NCBI GenBank assembly: GCA_946902875.1
Contig: OX336343.1
Location: forward strand, 19,639,596 to 19,703,595
Length of the DNA: 64,000 nt
Reading direction: 5' to 3'
Source of the DNA: Nematopogon swammerdamellus
Lineage: Eukaryota > Arthropoda > Insecta > Lepidoptera > Adelidae
In this document: positions 10,701 to 24,700 of the stretch, one piece after another
How the letters are laid out: each line of letters starts with the position of its first letter
Numbering within the stretch: the stretch's first letter is position 1
The notes under the pieces: model-generated
What the model saw: only the letters and a program-made list of their open reading frames with translations
Database searches by the model: none
Told to the model about the DNA's origin: nothing
Made by a program: the position numbers and the translations under genes

Positions 10701-13700
10701 TGAAATCGAGAATTTGTGGCCTTCAGATAGAATCTTCTTTATCTCTATGACAATTTCTTGCTTCCTTTTTGCAAATTCCTTTAAAATTATCTCTCGTATA
10801 GTGTTGGCGGACTTTGGCAATTTGTGACCTTGCTTATCAAACAGAAGCCTCAAGTCTTCTGAACAGGTAAACGTCCTATAAGCCATGCCATCTAGTGATG
10901 CCATGCGAGAAACCATTACCTGCATAGTTGGGTTAGCATCACTTTCATAAAAGTCTGTCAATTTGATCTTCTTTTTTGGCACGGCATCAGAAGATACCGA
11001 GGTAGCTGAAGTAGAGGTTGTCGCCTGAACCTGATCCAATGTATCGGTTCCGGGAGTTGAATTTCTTATTACTCCCACACTGCTTTCACTCGTTACATTC
11101 GTATCATGAATATTCTTTAAATGCTTGTGGAGACTGCTGGTACTACCTCCGACTGACTTTAATATTTTCTGGCAGATTTTGCATTTGGCGCTACATTTAT
11201 TTTTTGCCCGAAGATAGAAATGCCATATTGACGATTTATCACTTGTCTTATTGATGACTTCTTCAAAGTCCATGGCTTGTCTGTTAGTAGTTCTTATTTA
11301 TTATTTAGTATGTTTATTTAACTATTGCTTGAAATACATACGTACTTGATTGCAACTTGTGATATGATAACGGACGATACTGATGATGTGAAAGGACCTG
11401 CAATGAAGATTAATACAGAAATAAACCACTTGTAAGTATTTCATGCGTGCGGGGGTCAGGAATAATATATCAGCTATACAGGTGGTCCTTCACCCAATGC
11501 GCGTACAATAGTAATGTCAGTCAGTAATAAATAAGTACATATGCGCACAGACAAACTGTCCACTAACCTCATATACTCGTATCCACATATTATAGAGGCG
11601 TGACGGATACTTTGGACGTCTTACGAATATATGTACTAACTAATATAGGTAGGTAGAAATATAGGTAGGTAGGTAGGTATACACTACACACACAGTCCCA
11701 TACAAAATCGACAAGAAAAAAAATTTAGAATTATAAAACACGACTAGCAAAAACTCACGAAATGTAAAAGTACAATCAGCGAAGTCCAAATCAAGCACAT
11801 TTAGGTATGTTACACAAAGTAACCGCCTACTTATTCACGCTGTAAATTGTAACTTTCCATCTACGTGATAAGGTAGAAAGGAGAGGACACGAACATTAAG
11901 CAACGCAATATTATATACAGTTGTTGTCACAACGTAGAAGGCGAGTTCAAAGTTCGCGCGTCGTGGGCGAAAGGGCCGGGAGGGGTATCGCCTCAGGGAA
12001 CGCGGGGTGGAGCGGGACGCGGTCGGTAGTACGCTTGGACTTTGGAGCCGCTTTCTTGCGTTGTATTGTGTGTGACAACTGTACAATAACATTTAAAAAT
12101 TGCATATGTTACATACATAACATACCTCGGTGGAATCGCGCAAAACGATGTGATGATAGCGCTAGCGGTGTCGAATGCAGACGCCGCGCCGCCGCCTCCG
12201 AGCCCCAAGACACAGATTACTTAATCCCGAGAGTCCGAGACATTCGACAACGAAACCGCTTCCGCCGACGACGAACTGAACACTGACTCAGGCGCGGCGC
12301 GGGCGCGGGGCGGTGGCGCGCGGAGCGGTGGCGGCGGCTCTTACCTCAATCAAACGTGGCATTCCGTGCGGGACGGGAATGGTGTTCCGGCGCATCGTGC
12401 ATTCGCTCGTGCGTTGCAGAAGGAATAGATACTCGAAGGAGAATGAATTAAAAAAGCGAATATACGAATTTTAAAAAAGAATCGAAGAACCGGGTGTTAT
12501 GATTTCAGAACCGGTTCTTTTTCGAGCCCCACAGAACCGGGAATTCCCGGTTATTTCGGAACCAGGAAAAACCGGGTGCATGCCCTATATACAGTACATT
12601 TACGAGAAATAAGCAATTTTTGTGACCTAGTTTTCTCCATACAAACAATACAAACCATACAAATTTCCACATACAAATTTTATTGTGAACGACACGGGGG
12701 GCTGCTGATGCACAAGAAAGGTATGATTAGGTCCGTTATTTATTAGTGTTTATAATAAAAATACTATATGACCGATTGGCGGTCTAATAAATTTATAAAA
12801 ATAAAAAACCTGAGAGAGGTCGCGATTTTCACATAGAACAACTTTACAAAATAATTTTGTCACCTAGAATACGTAATGTAAATAAAAAAATGCCATTTAT
12901 AGCTAGAATATTTATCTGTAAATACAATCCATATGTTAGTTCATGAAGTTTTATGGAAATCTTCCAAAATGATTTTTTTTTCGAGAGTAATGCGCCGGCG
13001 CCGATCGCGGCGCGCCACCTGGTTTAGCAGAAGGATTGTTTTGGTAAATGCTTCCAGAGCCAAAGGGTTAATGGTGTGCAATAAAGAATAGGTACTTTGA
13101 TTTGATTAAAATTTTTCATTTTGCAGGAGTCTTCCCGGTTCAACAAAGACAAGGATCGCGAGAAGGGTCAGTACTTCAAGACGGGCACCATGGATAAGAT
13201 GGTGTACGAAAGCACTGCGCCGACCGTAGGCACAAACTATGCAGTCGCTGTACTCCAGGATAAAGAGCTTCACTGCACTCCTATCAAAGGTGAAAACTAG
13301 CATTTCAAAGGCTTCACCTGTTTTTTTGTTGTTTTTGTGTGGCTCTTACCCTGCAAATTAGTCCCTCTTGGTCGGGCACCTTCGTGCATAATTACTCCAT
13401 CCCGAGGTAGCCCTGCCAGCCTATGACCTCTATAAAGGTCACAAGACGACCGACACTTATGCAATAAACGGTCAATTGTACGTTGATGCTCGCAATTCTA
13501 AATCCCCGAGCTCTTTCATAAAGCGGAGTATCAGATTCCACCTTCCCAAGAAACTCGAGCCATTTGTTCCTCTCTTACAGCTCGCTATACGTTTTGGCAC
13601 CCGTCTAACCCACAACAGCTAGTCAGCGTTGACCATGACGTGTAGTAGAGCTGGTCCCCTGCTCGACCTCCCTGTCCTCCGCTCGATCCAAATTCTGTAT

Positions 13701-16700
13701 GAGGCTTCCAGTGCCACCCGCGCAGCTCTTTCCATGTAGGACCCTGTGGCTAGCCTAGGTTCTTGAACAAACTATAGACTGACTTCGCAAGGCGCCTTGC
13801 TCCAACTACGAAGAGTTCCATCTTGAACCCTTTCTCACTATTTGGTCTACTGGCTGGCAATATTTGTTCAATTTCATATCATGGTCTTTCGGTATGGTAG
13901 TCCGCGAAACTGTTCTTGTTCTTGCTGTTCGGAGTCGTTCTCCGCGCTTAAGCCCACTACAATGTGGGCCTTTTGCGTGTACCACGGCCTTACTCCAACC
14001 AGCCGAGTTCTTCCAGGAAGCGGCACGCCTCTTGAAGTCACAGCCTCCCAGCTGTGTATGTCTACGCAACCGTATATATACATAACTAATACAGCAACAT
14101 ACGCGTATTGCAGGCATAGTGCAAATGCGACCTGCGTACTCGTACCTGGACAGACAGGAACAACGCGCGAGCGAGGCGCGCCGCCCCGACAACAGCGAAG
14201 ACGAGGAAGAGGAAGACGCACAGCAGGTTCCATTCACTTTCTTTACCTTTGTCAGCCTCGGTAGCTATGCATCAGATCTGTGTCTTCTCGATATAGGTAA
14301 GCAGCATCGCGCGCCGTCAAACTTTGGATGGGTGACCGACCGTTGAGGGTAGCCGTGGTTCGGATTCCACCTAAAACTGTCTTTCCCTCATCATATTGAG
14401 TTAAATCTGTCTGGATTGGTGACATCACACTGAATTAACGTCATAGTTTAATTTGCTTTCCATCCAGTTCAGTGTAGCCGGCACGACCAAAGGGAATCAC
14501 TGCCATAGCAACCAGTTCACCAAGGTGTGACGGGCTGAGATCTCCAGTGTAGTACATGGTGTAGCCAAAGATGTCAGGTTCCATAAAGAAAGTCATTAAT
14601 TATCATCCTGCTTAATACATTTTCAGGTGATGGTGTCATTTGCGCGACAAGAAACGGACATGGCGAAGAAGGCGCGTGAGAAGTCGTTTGAGTTTATGTC
14701 GCGGCGTAGCGCCGACGAGCCGTGGTGCGACGCAGTGTGGCGACACGCGAACACCGATCACGCTGAAGTGAGTTTTTGTTTTGTTTGTAGTTTGGTAGTG
14801 GGGTGCGTCGGCTCGTGTCGGGTGCATCGGGCTCCACTGTCACAGGGACCTTTTCAGACTAGTATCCTTAATCATTAAAATAATAATAATTAAAATAATT
14901 AGTTTTTTTTTTGCGACTACCCACGAAACAATACAAATCACTGGTGCAACAAAACATAGCTTAAAATAAATAAAAGTGCATAAATATTAATAAAATAAAC
15001 CAAACTAAATAGCCTGACTCCAGTTTTGTGTGGTGTGGTGTGGGCATCATCATGTCTAAGTGCTATAAGTGTGTAAAGTCACTTGGAAGTGAGGCCATAC
15101 AGTGTGATGGATGCAAACGTGATTTGTGCATAAAGTGCAGTGAACTGAGTACCACGGAGGCCCGGTGCATGGCTCTCAAGTCCAGGATTTTGATGTTCTT
15201 CTGCTCTCAATGTAAGGTAGGAATTTTCCAAGTTCCTCAACTGTTTAAACTCATCGAAGAACTGAAGTCAGAGATCGCAACTTTGAGCAAGAATAATGCA
15301 AACCCTGCTCCTTCCCACCTGGTCACGACTGAGAATATCATACAAGAAGTCAGGGAGAGAGAATACAGGGCTCGAAACATAATTGCCTTCAACATTCCAG
15401 AATGTTCTTCCAATGAAACTCAAGATAAAATTAGGTTTGATGAGGAAAAAGTAACCGAATCTCTGGCAGATATACTCACCGAACCTAAGGCGAAAATTAT
15501 TAGACTTATTCGACTTGGGAAGCCGTCAGACAAACCCAGGCCCCTCAAAATTGTGTGCAGGTCAAAGTACGACGCCCAGAATATTTTGAAAAACAAAAAA
15601 AAATTAAGGGCACTGTTTCACTCGCATCCGACCAGACACCCATGCAGAGAAATGAACTACTTGAGCTGCGCAAGGAGTTAACTATTCGAACTGAGGCTGG
15701 CGAGGCAAATCTTACCATAAAATATGTAAAAGGCAGCCCCACCATTGTCAATATGTCAAAAAACTAATAACTACAACATCACCGGATCCCTTCATTACAA
15801 TGACCTTGCTTTATACGAATCTGGACTCGCTACATCCAAAATTTGATTTACTTTTGCTAGAAATAAATAAAAACAAGCCATCATTTGTTCTTTTAACTGA
15901 AACTTGGCTCAAAAGTGCAGATCGAAGCGGTACTTACCACATACCATATTATACTCTGTACCGTCAGGACCGGATTCATCGCTCGAAGAAACGAGGGGGC
16001 GGAGTGGCAATCTATGTCAGAAATAATATTAATGGACATCCAATTATAGCCAGTGTCAACTCTATGTACACACAACCTTCGATAGAAGCACTATACCTGG
16101 ATATTCGAGTGAACCACTTTCATTTTCTATTAGTCGCTGTGTACCGACCTGATGACAATGATTACATGCAGCACGACCAATTGTTGTATGACAATCTTAA
16201 AAGAGCCATGGAAAAGAATACAGTGGTCATCGCAGGCGACTTTAACTACCGTAACATATGTTGGCCTCTCAGAGCGACACAGAAGTGTGATGGCTCATCT
16301 CTAATCTTTCAAGATTTTTTTCTCAACAGCTCCCTTGTCCAACTGGTCACTGAACCAACGAGATATAGAGAAAATAACACCCCGTCACTGCTCGATCTCA
16401 TCTTATGCAACGACGACTGCCTCATTACCAACCTTTGGCTCCGATCACCAATTGGTAAAAGTGATCATGTATGCATATACTTTCAGATACAGTATCAAGT
16501 TGAAAACTGCTCTATAAAAAACTCTAAACCGAGGAGACTTTTCCATAAAATCAACTTTGAGAGTTTCAACAAAGACCTCGCTACCGACCTTAATATAGAC
16601 CTCCACGATGCAAATGCTCAAGACAAATGGAAGAAATTTCATAGCCTGGTTCAAGTAAACATTGAAAAGCATGCTCCACTGAAGAGAAATGCCAAACCAA

Positions 16701-18677
16701 GCAATAAACCATGGATAGACGCAGATGCTATGACAATGATTAAGGAAAAATCTCTCCTGTGGAAGGCTTATGTAAAGGAAAAAAATACAGCAAACTATCA
16801 AGCATACAGAGCAACTAACAATAAATGTGTTGCGTATATAAGGAAAGCGAGGAGCCTATTTGAGTCCAAAATAGTACTATCTGGAGATAAAGCATTTTAC
16901 TCTTACATACGAAACCAAATGTCATCTAAAGTTACAATACCTCCGGCGGTACGAGATTCTAAAGGAAACATGGTAGTAGAGCCGAGCCTAATAGCAGACT
17001 GTTTTGCAGAAGAGTTTCAGAAGGCATACTCTTTGGAGACTCCTATAACCACACCCCTTGCACTCGACCAGAGTACTAGAGTAGCAGAGACAATCAATGA
17101 TATCTCCTTTAACCCGGACACCATAAAGAGACTGGAAAATCTCGACGCTGCTTCATCAACTGGACCAGACGGTATCCCCGGCTCTATCTTAAAAAACTGC
17201 TCCAACGTAATACTTCCTGCTTTACAAGATATAATGATTTCCTCCTTTGAATCCGGAATAGTCCCACTGGACTGGAAGCACTCTATAGTGACCCCAATAT
17301 ACAAAAAAGGCGACAAAATGACACCATCAAACTATAGACCAATAAGCTTGACAAGTATCACTTGTAAGTGCATGGAGAGATTAATAGTGAATAGTTTGCA
17401 AAACTTTCTCAAGTCCGAGCACATTATATCCACTCACCAGCATGGATTTGTCCCCAGGCGCTCTACGATCACGAATTTACTAATATGTCTAGATCACTGG
17501 ACCCAAGAGTTTGATTCTAAAAACCCAGTTGATGTGATTTACTTAGATTTTGAACGAGCATTTGATAAAGTTCCACATCGACGTCTCCTGGTAAAATTGG
17601 AACATCTTGGAATACGAGGCAAGCTACTAACGTGGATAGAAAACTACCTGGTCGGCAGAACATACCAAGTGAGAGTGGGCGACTGCCTATCGGGAGTGAG
17701 AGACGTTCTCAGCGGCGTGCCCCAAGGATCAGTTCTGGCACCAACTCTATTTGGTCTCTACATCTCCGACATCTGCGCTGTTATCCAAGCCATGTCAAGC
17801 CTATTCGCCGATGATGCAAAACTCATTGCCAACCCCATTGTGAGCAGTGGGACACTCAGAGATGACCTGGACAGAATATTGGAATGGACCCGCCATTGGC
17901 TAATACGAACTAACCCCTCGAAATGCACAGTTTTGCATATAGGGAATAATAACCCGAGACTCCAGTATAAAATCGGAACAGACATAATATTTTCTACACA
18001 GGCTCAGAAAGATCTGGGAATAACTATCTCAGAAGATCTAAAATGGGCAAATCATATAGAGACCATAGTCAAACGAGCAAACGCCATACTCTATGTTGTA
18101 CGAAAATCATTTCAAAACCTGACTATAGAGACATTAATCAAAATTTACAAATCTCACATTAGACCACTCTTGGAATATGGATTTCAAATATGGAATCCTT
18201 ACTTCGTCAAAGATATTACTCTCCTAGAAAGAGTTCAAAGAAGAGCGACCAAGATACCAAAATCACTGAAGAGGAAACCATACGAGGAAAGACTAAAAAT
18301 CCTCAACCTGACAACATTGGAGCAACGTAGAGAAAGGGGTGACCTCATAGAAACATACAAGATTCTCAATCAGCATTATGATTGTCCAGAACTGGAGAAC
18401 CTCTTTACTAGAAATACAAATAGTCATCTCCGAGGCCATAGCTTGAAGCTGAATGTCACTGTCAGCTCAACAAATCCGAGACGAAACTTCCTGTCAAATA
18501 GAGCAGTGGAAATGTGGAACAAACTGCCCGAAGATGTCGTACAAGCACCCACCACCAATTCCTTTAAAAACAGGCTCGACAAACACCTAAAAAAAACACC
18601 AAACTAAACTAACATAAAAATAACAAAGCACCAGTGAACTTAGACATGAACACATCAGCCTAGGCTGTTCGTTCATC

Positions 18678-18708
<31 letters not shown>

Positions 18709-21700
18709 CTATCGAGACTTTCGAACATACTTAGGGCGCCGACATCCCTAAGAAGTTTCAGTGGTTCTAGATCACGAAACACCTCGGGGTCACTCACTCA
18801 GGTCAGGTCAGGTCACCCACTAGTCGCACGGCTCGACGCTGAATCGAGTCCATAGGCGCAGGTATACAGCTGAGCCCACACAGGTGCGAGCAGTACTCCA
18901 AGCAGGACCTAATCTACGATTTATACAGTAGTAGCTTTTGGCCCAGCGTGAAGTACCATCGCATCTTATAAAATATGCCTAGATTTTTAGAAACAAACTT
19001 GTCTTGTCCTCGATGAGGCGTCTGAAGTTTAGGTCGTGCGACAGTTCGACACTGAGGATCCCGAGGAGGTGGTCGCTTAATTTAAGCGACGTGCCTTGGA
19101 ATGATGGAGCTGTGTGTGTGTGTGTCTCTTGGAGGTATTGAATTCGATCAAATTACTACGGCCCCATTCATAGATAGACCAGAGCGTTTGTTCGAGTTCA
19201 GACACAAGTCTTTGCCTCTGTGTCCATAGTCCGGCGAAAGTATTGTCCCGGAACTCACCGGAAATACAAATCACCCGAAAGGAAATAAACAAGGAAGGTG
19301 TGGAACTAAGCTTGCGATGGCTTCACTGAACATATCCGGGCCCATCGGCAGTAGAGGAGGGTGTTAATCGAGGTCGGGACTAGCGAGTGGCCACTATAAA
19401 TTTCCCGCGCATGCTTCACGTTTCGGCTCGCATCAAGCCCTCGTCAGCTAGTCTGCGTTGACTAGGACGCGGGGAAACCACTAGTCCCCCTCTCGACCTC
19501 CCTCTCTCTACCTATCCATATTCTGTAGGATGCTTGCAGTGACGCTTTCGAAGCTCTCTCCATATATGAGCTTAGCGTCGATCTTGGCAGCCCTAGATTC
19601 TTGAAGAGACTGTAGAGCGACTTCGCTGGTAGTCCTCTTGCTCCGACTTCCACAGCGAAGAGATCAGTCTTGAATCCGTTTCTCACAATCCGGTCTACTA
19701 AGTTGCAGTACTTGTTAAGTTTGATGTTGTGGTCCTTCGGTATTTGATGTTGTGGTCCTCGAAGGAGCACAATTGGATGGACGTGTTTCAGATAAAGTTC
19801 TCAGCGTTTCTAATTATCACTTTGATTGAATACTGTCGCCAATATTAAAAACAAACACACGTAAAAATTACTTTTGTAAATGAATCATATAAAAGTGGCC
19901 AGAAAAGTGGTTAGACAAATCTAACAAAAATTTTGTTTTCTCACTGGTGAACTCAAAAATTTAACAGATCTAGCCAAATAGTGGCTAATATGGCAACACT
20001 GCCTCGGAGGTGACTATTAGCATTCCAATATTTTTTAGTTCAGAGTGACGGAACCATAGTGACCGCTAATAATTATGTAGGTTTCTAGATAGAAAATTCT
20101 TTATTGCGTAAACATTAAACAGTAACAAATACATTGGAAAATTTACATAAGGTGCAAAGGCGGACTTATCCCTTACAGAGATTTCTTACAGTCAACCTTT
20201 GGATGTTTGAGATTCGATAATATAGTGGAATGTAAGTAGGTATTAGCAAAAGAGTTGTGTGACAATTGAAGATAAAAATAATAATAAGAATACTTATTAA
20301 CAATACATATAAGTACACATGCTAGTAAAATATAAGCCATACATGTTTAATACATATAAATTACTAAATGTATAGAATATTATATACAAATAATATTCTA
20401 TAAATTTTTATACTCTTTTTAAAATTTTTGTAATGTCTTGCAGCTGGAGCGACTAAAGCTGTTCTCCCCCAACACGTCGACGGGGCCGGCGCTGAGCCTC
20501 CCGCCGGCGCTGTACCTCCCGAGCCTGGTGCCCGCGCCGCCCAGCGAGGAGACCTCCGCTCCCGACGCCGCCGCCGATCAACCGCCCGCCGACTTCAGGA
20601 CTCTGCACAAGCTCAACCTTGTCGAACAGATCAGGGCTCTGTTGAAAGAATGTGAGAATTTTTACTTGTGTATTATACTCTGGTTTTTGAGACGTATTGT
20701 AATAAGTAAAATACAGTAGGCGCTTGGTAATCCGGCACCCAAATTTTTTCGCCTATGCCGGATTGCTGGAACTTCCGGATTATTGGATTTGTATGGGATA
20801 TAAAGCATTTATGTATGTACATATGTGGCACACTTACGTAATTCAACAAAAAAAAAAAAAACAAAAGGTTGCGGCCGGACTGAGCGCGAAATTTTGCTAT
20901 GCTCACCCGAATCCCCGGAATTGCCGGATTATAGAGCGGGTCAGCTGAGGCCAAAAATGCCGGACTACTGGGCGCGCCGGACTGTTGAGCGCCGGATTAC
21001 CGAGCGCCTACTGTATGATCATAACTGTCTATAATGTGAGGATCATTCCCTGTAGATCGACCTGGGGTAAGAGATATTGAAATTATTATTATTAGTGTTG
21101 CAATATCTCTTTATTCACGCTCTTATAATATATTACATTAATTTTACAAAAAGTAATAAAAATACACAAAATTAATATAATGTAAATAAAAACGGTAATT
21201 TCCGCCGGCAATTATTATTATTAATGTAATGTAACGGGTGTGCCGGTACTTGAAGAGAATAGCCCCACTGCATCTCTACCCGTGCATTTCGTAAAAGGCG
21301 AAAAAGGGATAAGGATGAGATGGCGTACTGAAGGGCGACAGGCTAGCCACCTCTCACTTTGCACAGTCCTTCCACTGAGTCATGTAGCAGGTACTTTGCT
21401 AAACGTGGTGGTCGGTGTTGTGCTGCAATTTACCAGAATACTTGTAGCACAACACCGATTACTCTTCTTACCCCGATTGTCGGGATACGGCGTGTGGTGT
21501 GTGTGTGTGTACAATAATAAAGGACAAAAAAACATACACACGACTTTACAGGCATTTGCGTTTACAGGCAATACCTCCTAACCCACAAAAACGCCGAAAT
21601 CGAGGTAAGTATGCAGAAAAATTTCAAATTAAAAACTTTATGTGCTTGTGCTAAAAACTTGCAACCCATGATATATTGAATTTAATCATTTGAAACTTGA

Positions 21701-24700
21701 AAGTCTGGCAATAAATCACTACCACAAGCGAAATTTGCGAAAGCCGCACAACTGCTGTCAAAATAATTATATTTATTTTGAATCATAGTGTTTAATTAAA
21801 ACTATTAAAAGCAATCAAACAGAAACAACAACCGCAAAATATTTACATTTATTTAACCCTTTGGAATATTCGTACTACCGTTAAGTCCCAGCCCTTTTCG
21901 CCGCGCGCAAAGACGCGAAATTTTGGCGCGCGCGCTCTCGCACAAATTTGAATATCCCGCCTCAATCGATCGATTCATCAAAAATCTGTATTCAGTGTTA
22001 TTTGTACTGAAATTACGCATTCAGTAATACCAAACACTTCAGGATTCACTTATTTAGAAGCACAGACCGATTTTTTGAACTCCAGGCAAAACAAAACACA
22101 CTCGACATTTTTTTTCGATTTTTTCTGACCAAAACTGTATAATTTCCCCCCACATGTCGCACATCAAAATATAGGTATTGAAACGTACTCTAGAATACGG
22201 TTACCCGAAATAATACGGTACAAGATCTGTGTATTCCAGTGTCTGTGGAAATGTCAGACTTCAAAAGTGACATTTTTTTTTTACATTTTCAAAAAAATTT
22301 TTTTGTGAGAAGGTGATGTTGTTGCCCAATCGTGTTTGAGAATAGTTACTAGTAAATTTAACCAAGAATTTCTACCAGTATTCAGTTCTACTAAGAAAAA
22401 TTGGTAGAATTAGTGATGAATTAAATTTTGAGCCGTGCGCCGCCGCGCCGCGCCGAACCTCGGCCGGGTCTTGCGGGAGGTGACCGGTGCTCGCATGTAA
22501 TATAATACCCGAATAAAACCCGGCCGGGTGTTGTGGGAGCCAAAGGTTTAATTATGTGTGAAATAAAAACGGTTTTCACTTTGTCCTGTAAAATTTGGTC
22601 TCCGTGGGTTATGCTTATGAGGTATATTGCCTGTAAGCCATCGAAAGACTATTTCGAGGCACCACGTCCTACCTACATACAATAGCCATTGTACAGCTCA
22701 CATGTATGTGTTGTGATTGCAGCGAAGCTTATGACGTACACTGAGATATCGTCTCTGGTGGAGCGTTGGAGCGGGGCGCGCGGGGCGCCCGGCACGCAGA
22801 CGCAGCTGACGGCGCTGAGCGCGGCGGGGTGCTGCGTGCGCGGGCTGTGGGCGGCGCGCTCGGCCGACCTGCACCCGCAGGCGTCGCGCGTCTCCGGCGT
22901 GCCAGCGCACCACATGTGCACCGCGCGCGACTACGTGGTCAGTTGTACTCTGCACATCGCATTATTTGCCCAGTATCATATAATTTTTTTTGACGTGATA
23001 ACGTCACGTCTTATAAATTAATGAACACCAGCTGCACGCACGAAAAAGTGTCACGTTCCATCTTAGCCTGTGTGTGCAAGCGAGAGCGCGTAACAAGCGA
23101 TAGAGAGGCACAATCGGCCCAAGCGTCGGCTTGTACACATTTATCTCTCTAGTTCTAAAGTACCAGGGCAGCACAAATGGAAAGGAGGTTACTCGTACCA
23201 TAATATATTAAGCGCATCTGGCCGGTCGGAAAAAATTTCAAATTTAGAATTTATGACGTTATCACTTTTTATTTTTTATTTATTTTATTTTCGAGTTTGG
23301 AAAAACAAACAGGCATTTACGTCTAGAACAATATGGTGATAGAAAATAACGTTGACTATGTAAAGACCCAGCAACGTTTCTCAAGTTTTAACATAATTAA
23401 ATTAAATCAAATCGGAATCAAATTAAATTAAATTGAATCAAAATATATTACATTAAGCCAAATCAAATGAAATCAAGTTAAATTAAATTAGATTAACAAT
23501 GCAAATCAGATCAAATTAAATATACGCTAAATCAAATTAAATTAAAATCAAATTAAATTAAATTCAAATTAAATAAAATTAAATAAAATAACAATGCAAA
23601 TATACAAATAATAACAAATAATAACTTTACGTGTATCATTCCAGCGACACGCTACAGAATTGATTCCTTTATAATAATTGTGACAGTCCGCTTATAGCTA
23701 TGCAGGCTGAGGTAGTGTATGTCTAGTGAGCTGAAGTATTTATTAAAATTGATACATACCCTATGGATAGGTGCGCGTTTACCTGCATTTGTATGTGATA
23801 GTCCAACACTAAACACATCATTGGACCTGGTGTTCATAGTAGGTATTCGAAAACCAATTTCCCGAGTAAGTGCTGGACAGTCAAAATAATTGTTGCAAAT
23901 TTTATATAGGTTGACCGCATCAAGCAAATCTCTCCTCTGACTTAATCTCAGGATAGAATATCTGCTAAGCAGTTCCGTATATGCCAGCTTCTCGCGAAAA
24001 CATCTACGGTGCATAATGTAATAGAATTTACTTTGCATTTTCTCTATAGATTTTACATATTTGTCATAAAAAGGGTTCCATACTGACGTGGCATATTCGA
24101 GTTGCGATCGAATAAGGGTATTGTAAAGGTAGATATAAGTCTGGGTACTCCTGAAGTTCACTGCTGTACGCAAAACAAAACCCATCATGCGATAAGCATT
24201 ATTTGTGATGCTTTCAATATGTTGATCAAGATGAAGCTTACTGTCCAGTAAGACGCCTAGATCACGAATCGTGGACACACATTGAAGTTTGTGTCCGCCA
24301 ATTGAATAGTCAAATTGGACAGTTCGCCTTTTCTTCGTGAATGTAATTGTTTTATATTTATCAATGCTTAGTTTTAGTTTATTATCCACAGTGTATCTAT
24401 AGAACTCATCGAGGTCACGCTGGAAATCACTACAATCCTCCAGTTTGCGTATAATTCTATAGATCTTGATGTCATCTGCATATATCAAGAAATGACAGTT
24501 TTTAAAGCAACGAGAGACATCATTTATAAATAGTATGAACAGAAAGGGACCCAGGATGGATCCTTGTGGGACTCCCGACGTGACCCGCACACACTCAGAC
24601 TCATATCCATTCACAACAACCCTCTGTGTCCTATTAGAGATGTATGATGCAAACCACCTAAGTAAGCTTCCTTTAATTCCATTATATGCAATTTTGTCCA

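Larger units (their letters stand above)
14990..18706 (+). mobile_element. Near-complete CR1/Jockey-like LINE in RPC5 intron 5
   Basis: Two ORFs lie in sense with the host gene. ORF1 has a PHD-like zinc finger and an esterase-less tail; ORF2 has an endonuclease and reverse transcriptase. The 3' end is a (TAAA)n tail at 18680-18706, typical of CR1-type and related elements. The 5' boundary is estimated; no target duplication could be fixed. ORF2 is uninterrupted, so only ORF1 shows damage or recoding. Confidence 0.85.

Noticed and set aside
11640..11685. Telomere-like TAGG repeats
   Set aside because: The run is TAGG/AGGT tetramers, not the insect TTAGG pentamer, and is short and degenerate.
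13058..13069. piggyBac right end (CCAAAGGGTTAA)
   Set aside because: The word is convincing but no matching left end with TTAA was found nearby, so no element is called.
13806..14264. Several overlapping 100-140 residue ORFs on both strands
   Set aside because: They overlap RPC5 exon 4 and a retroelement relic in other frames; no homology or codon pattern supports them.
22689..23021. Plus and minus ORFs around 22.7-23.0 kb
   Set aside because: GC-rich shadow frames of RPC5 exon 7.
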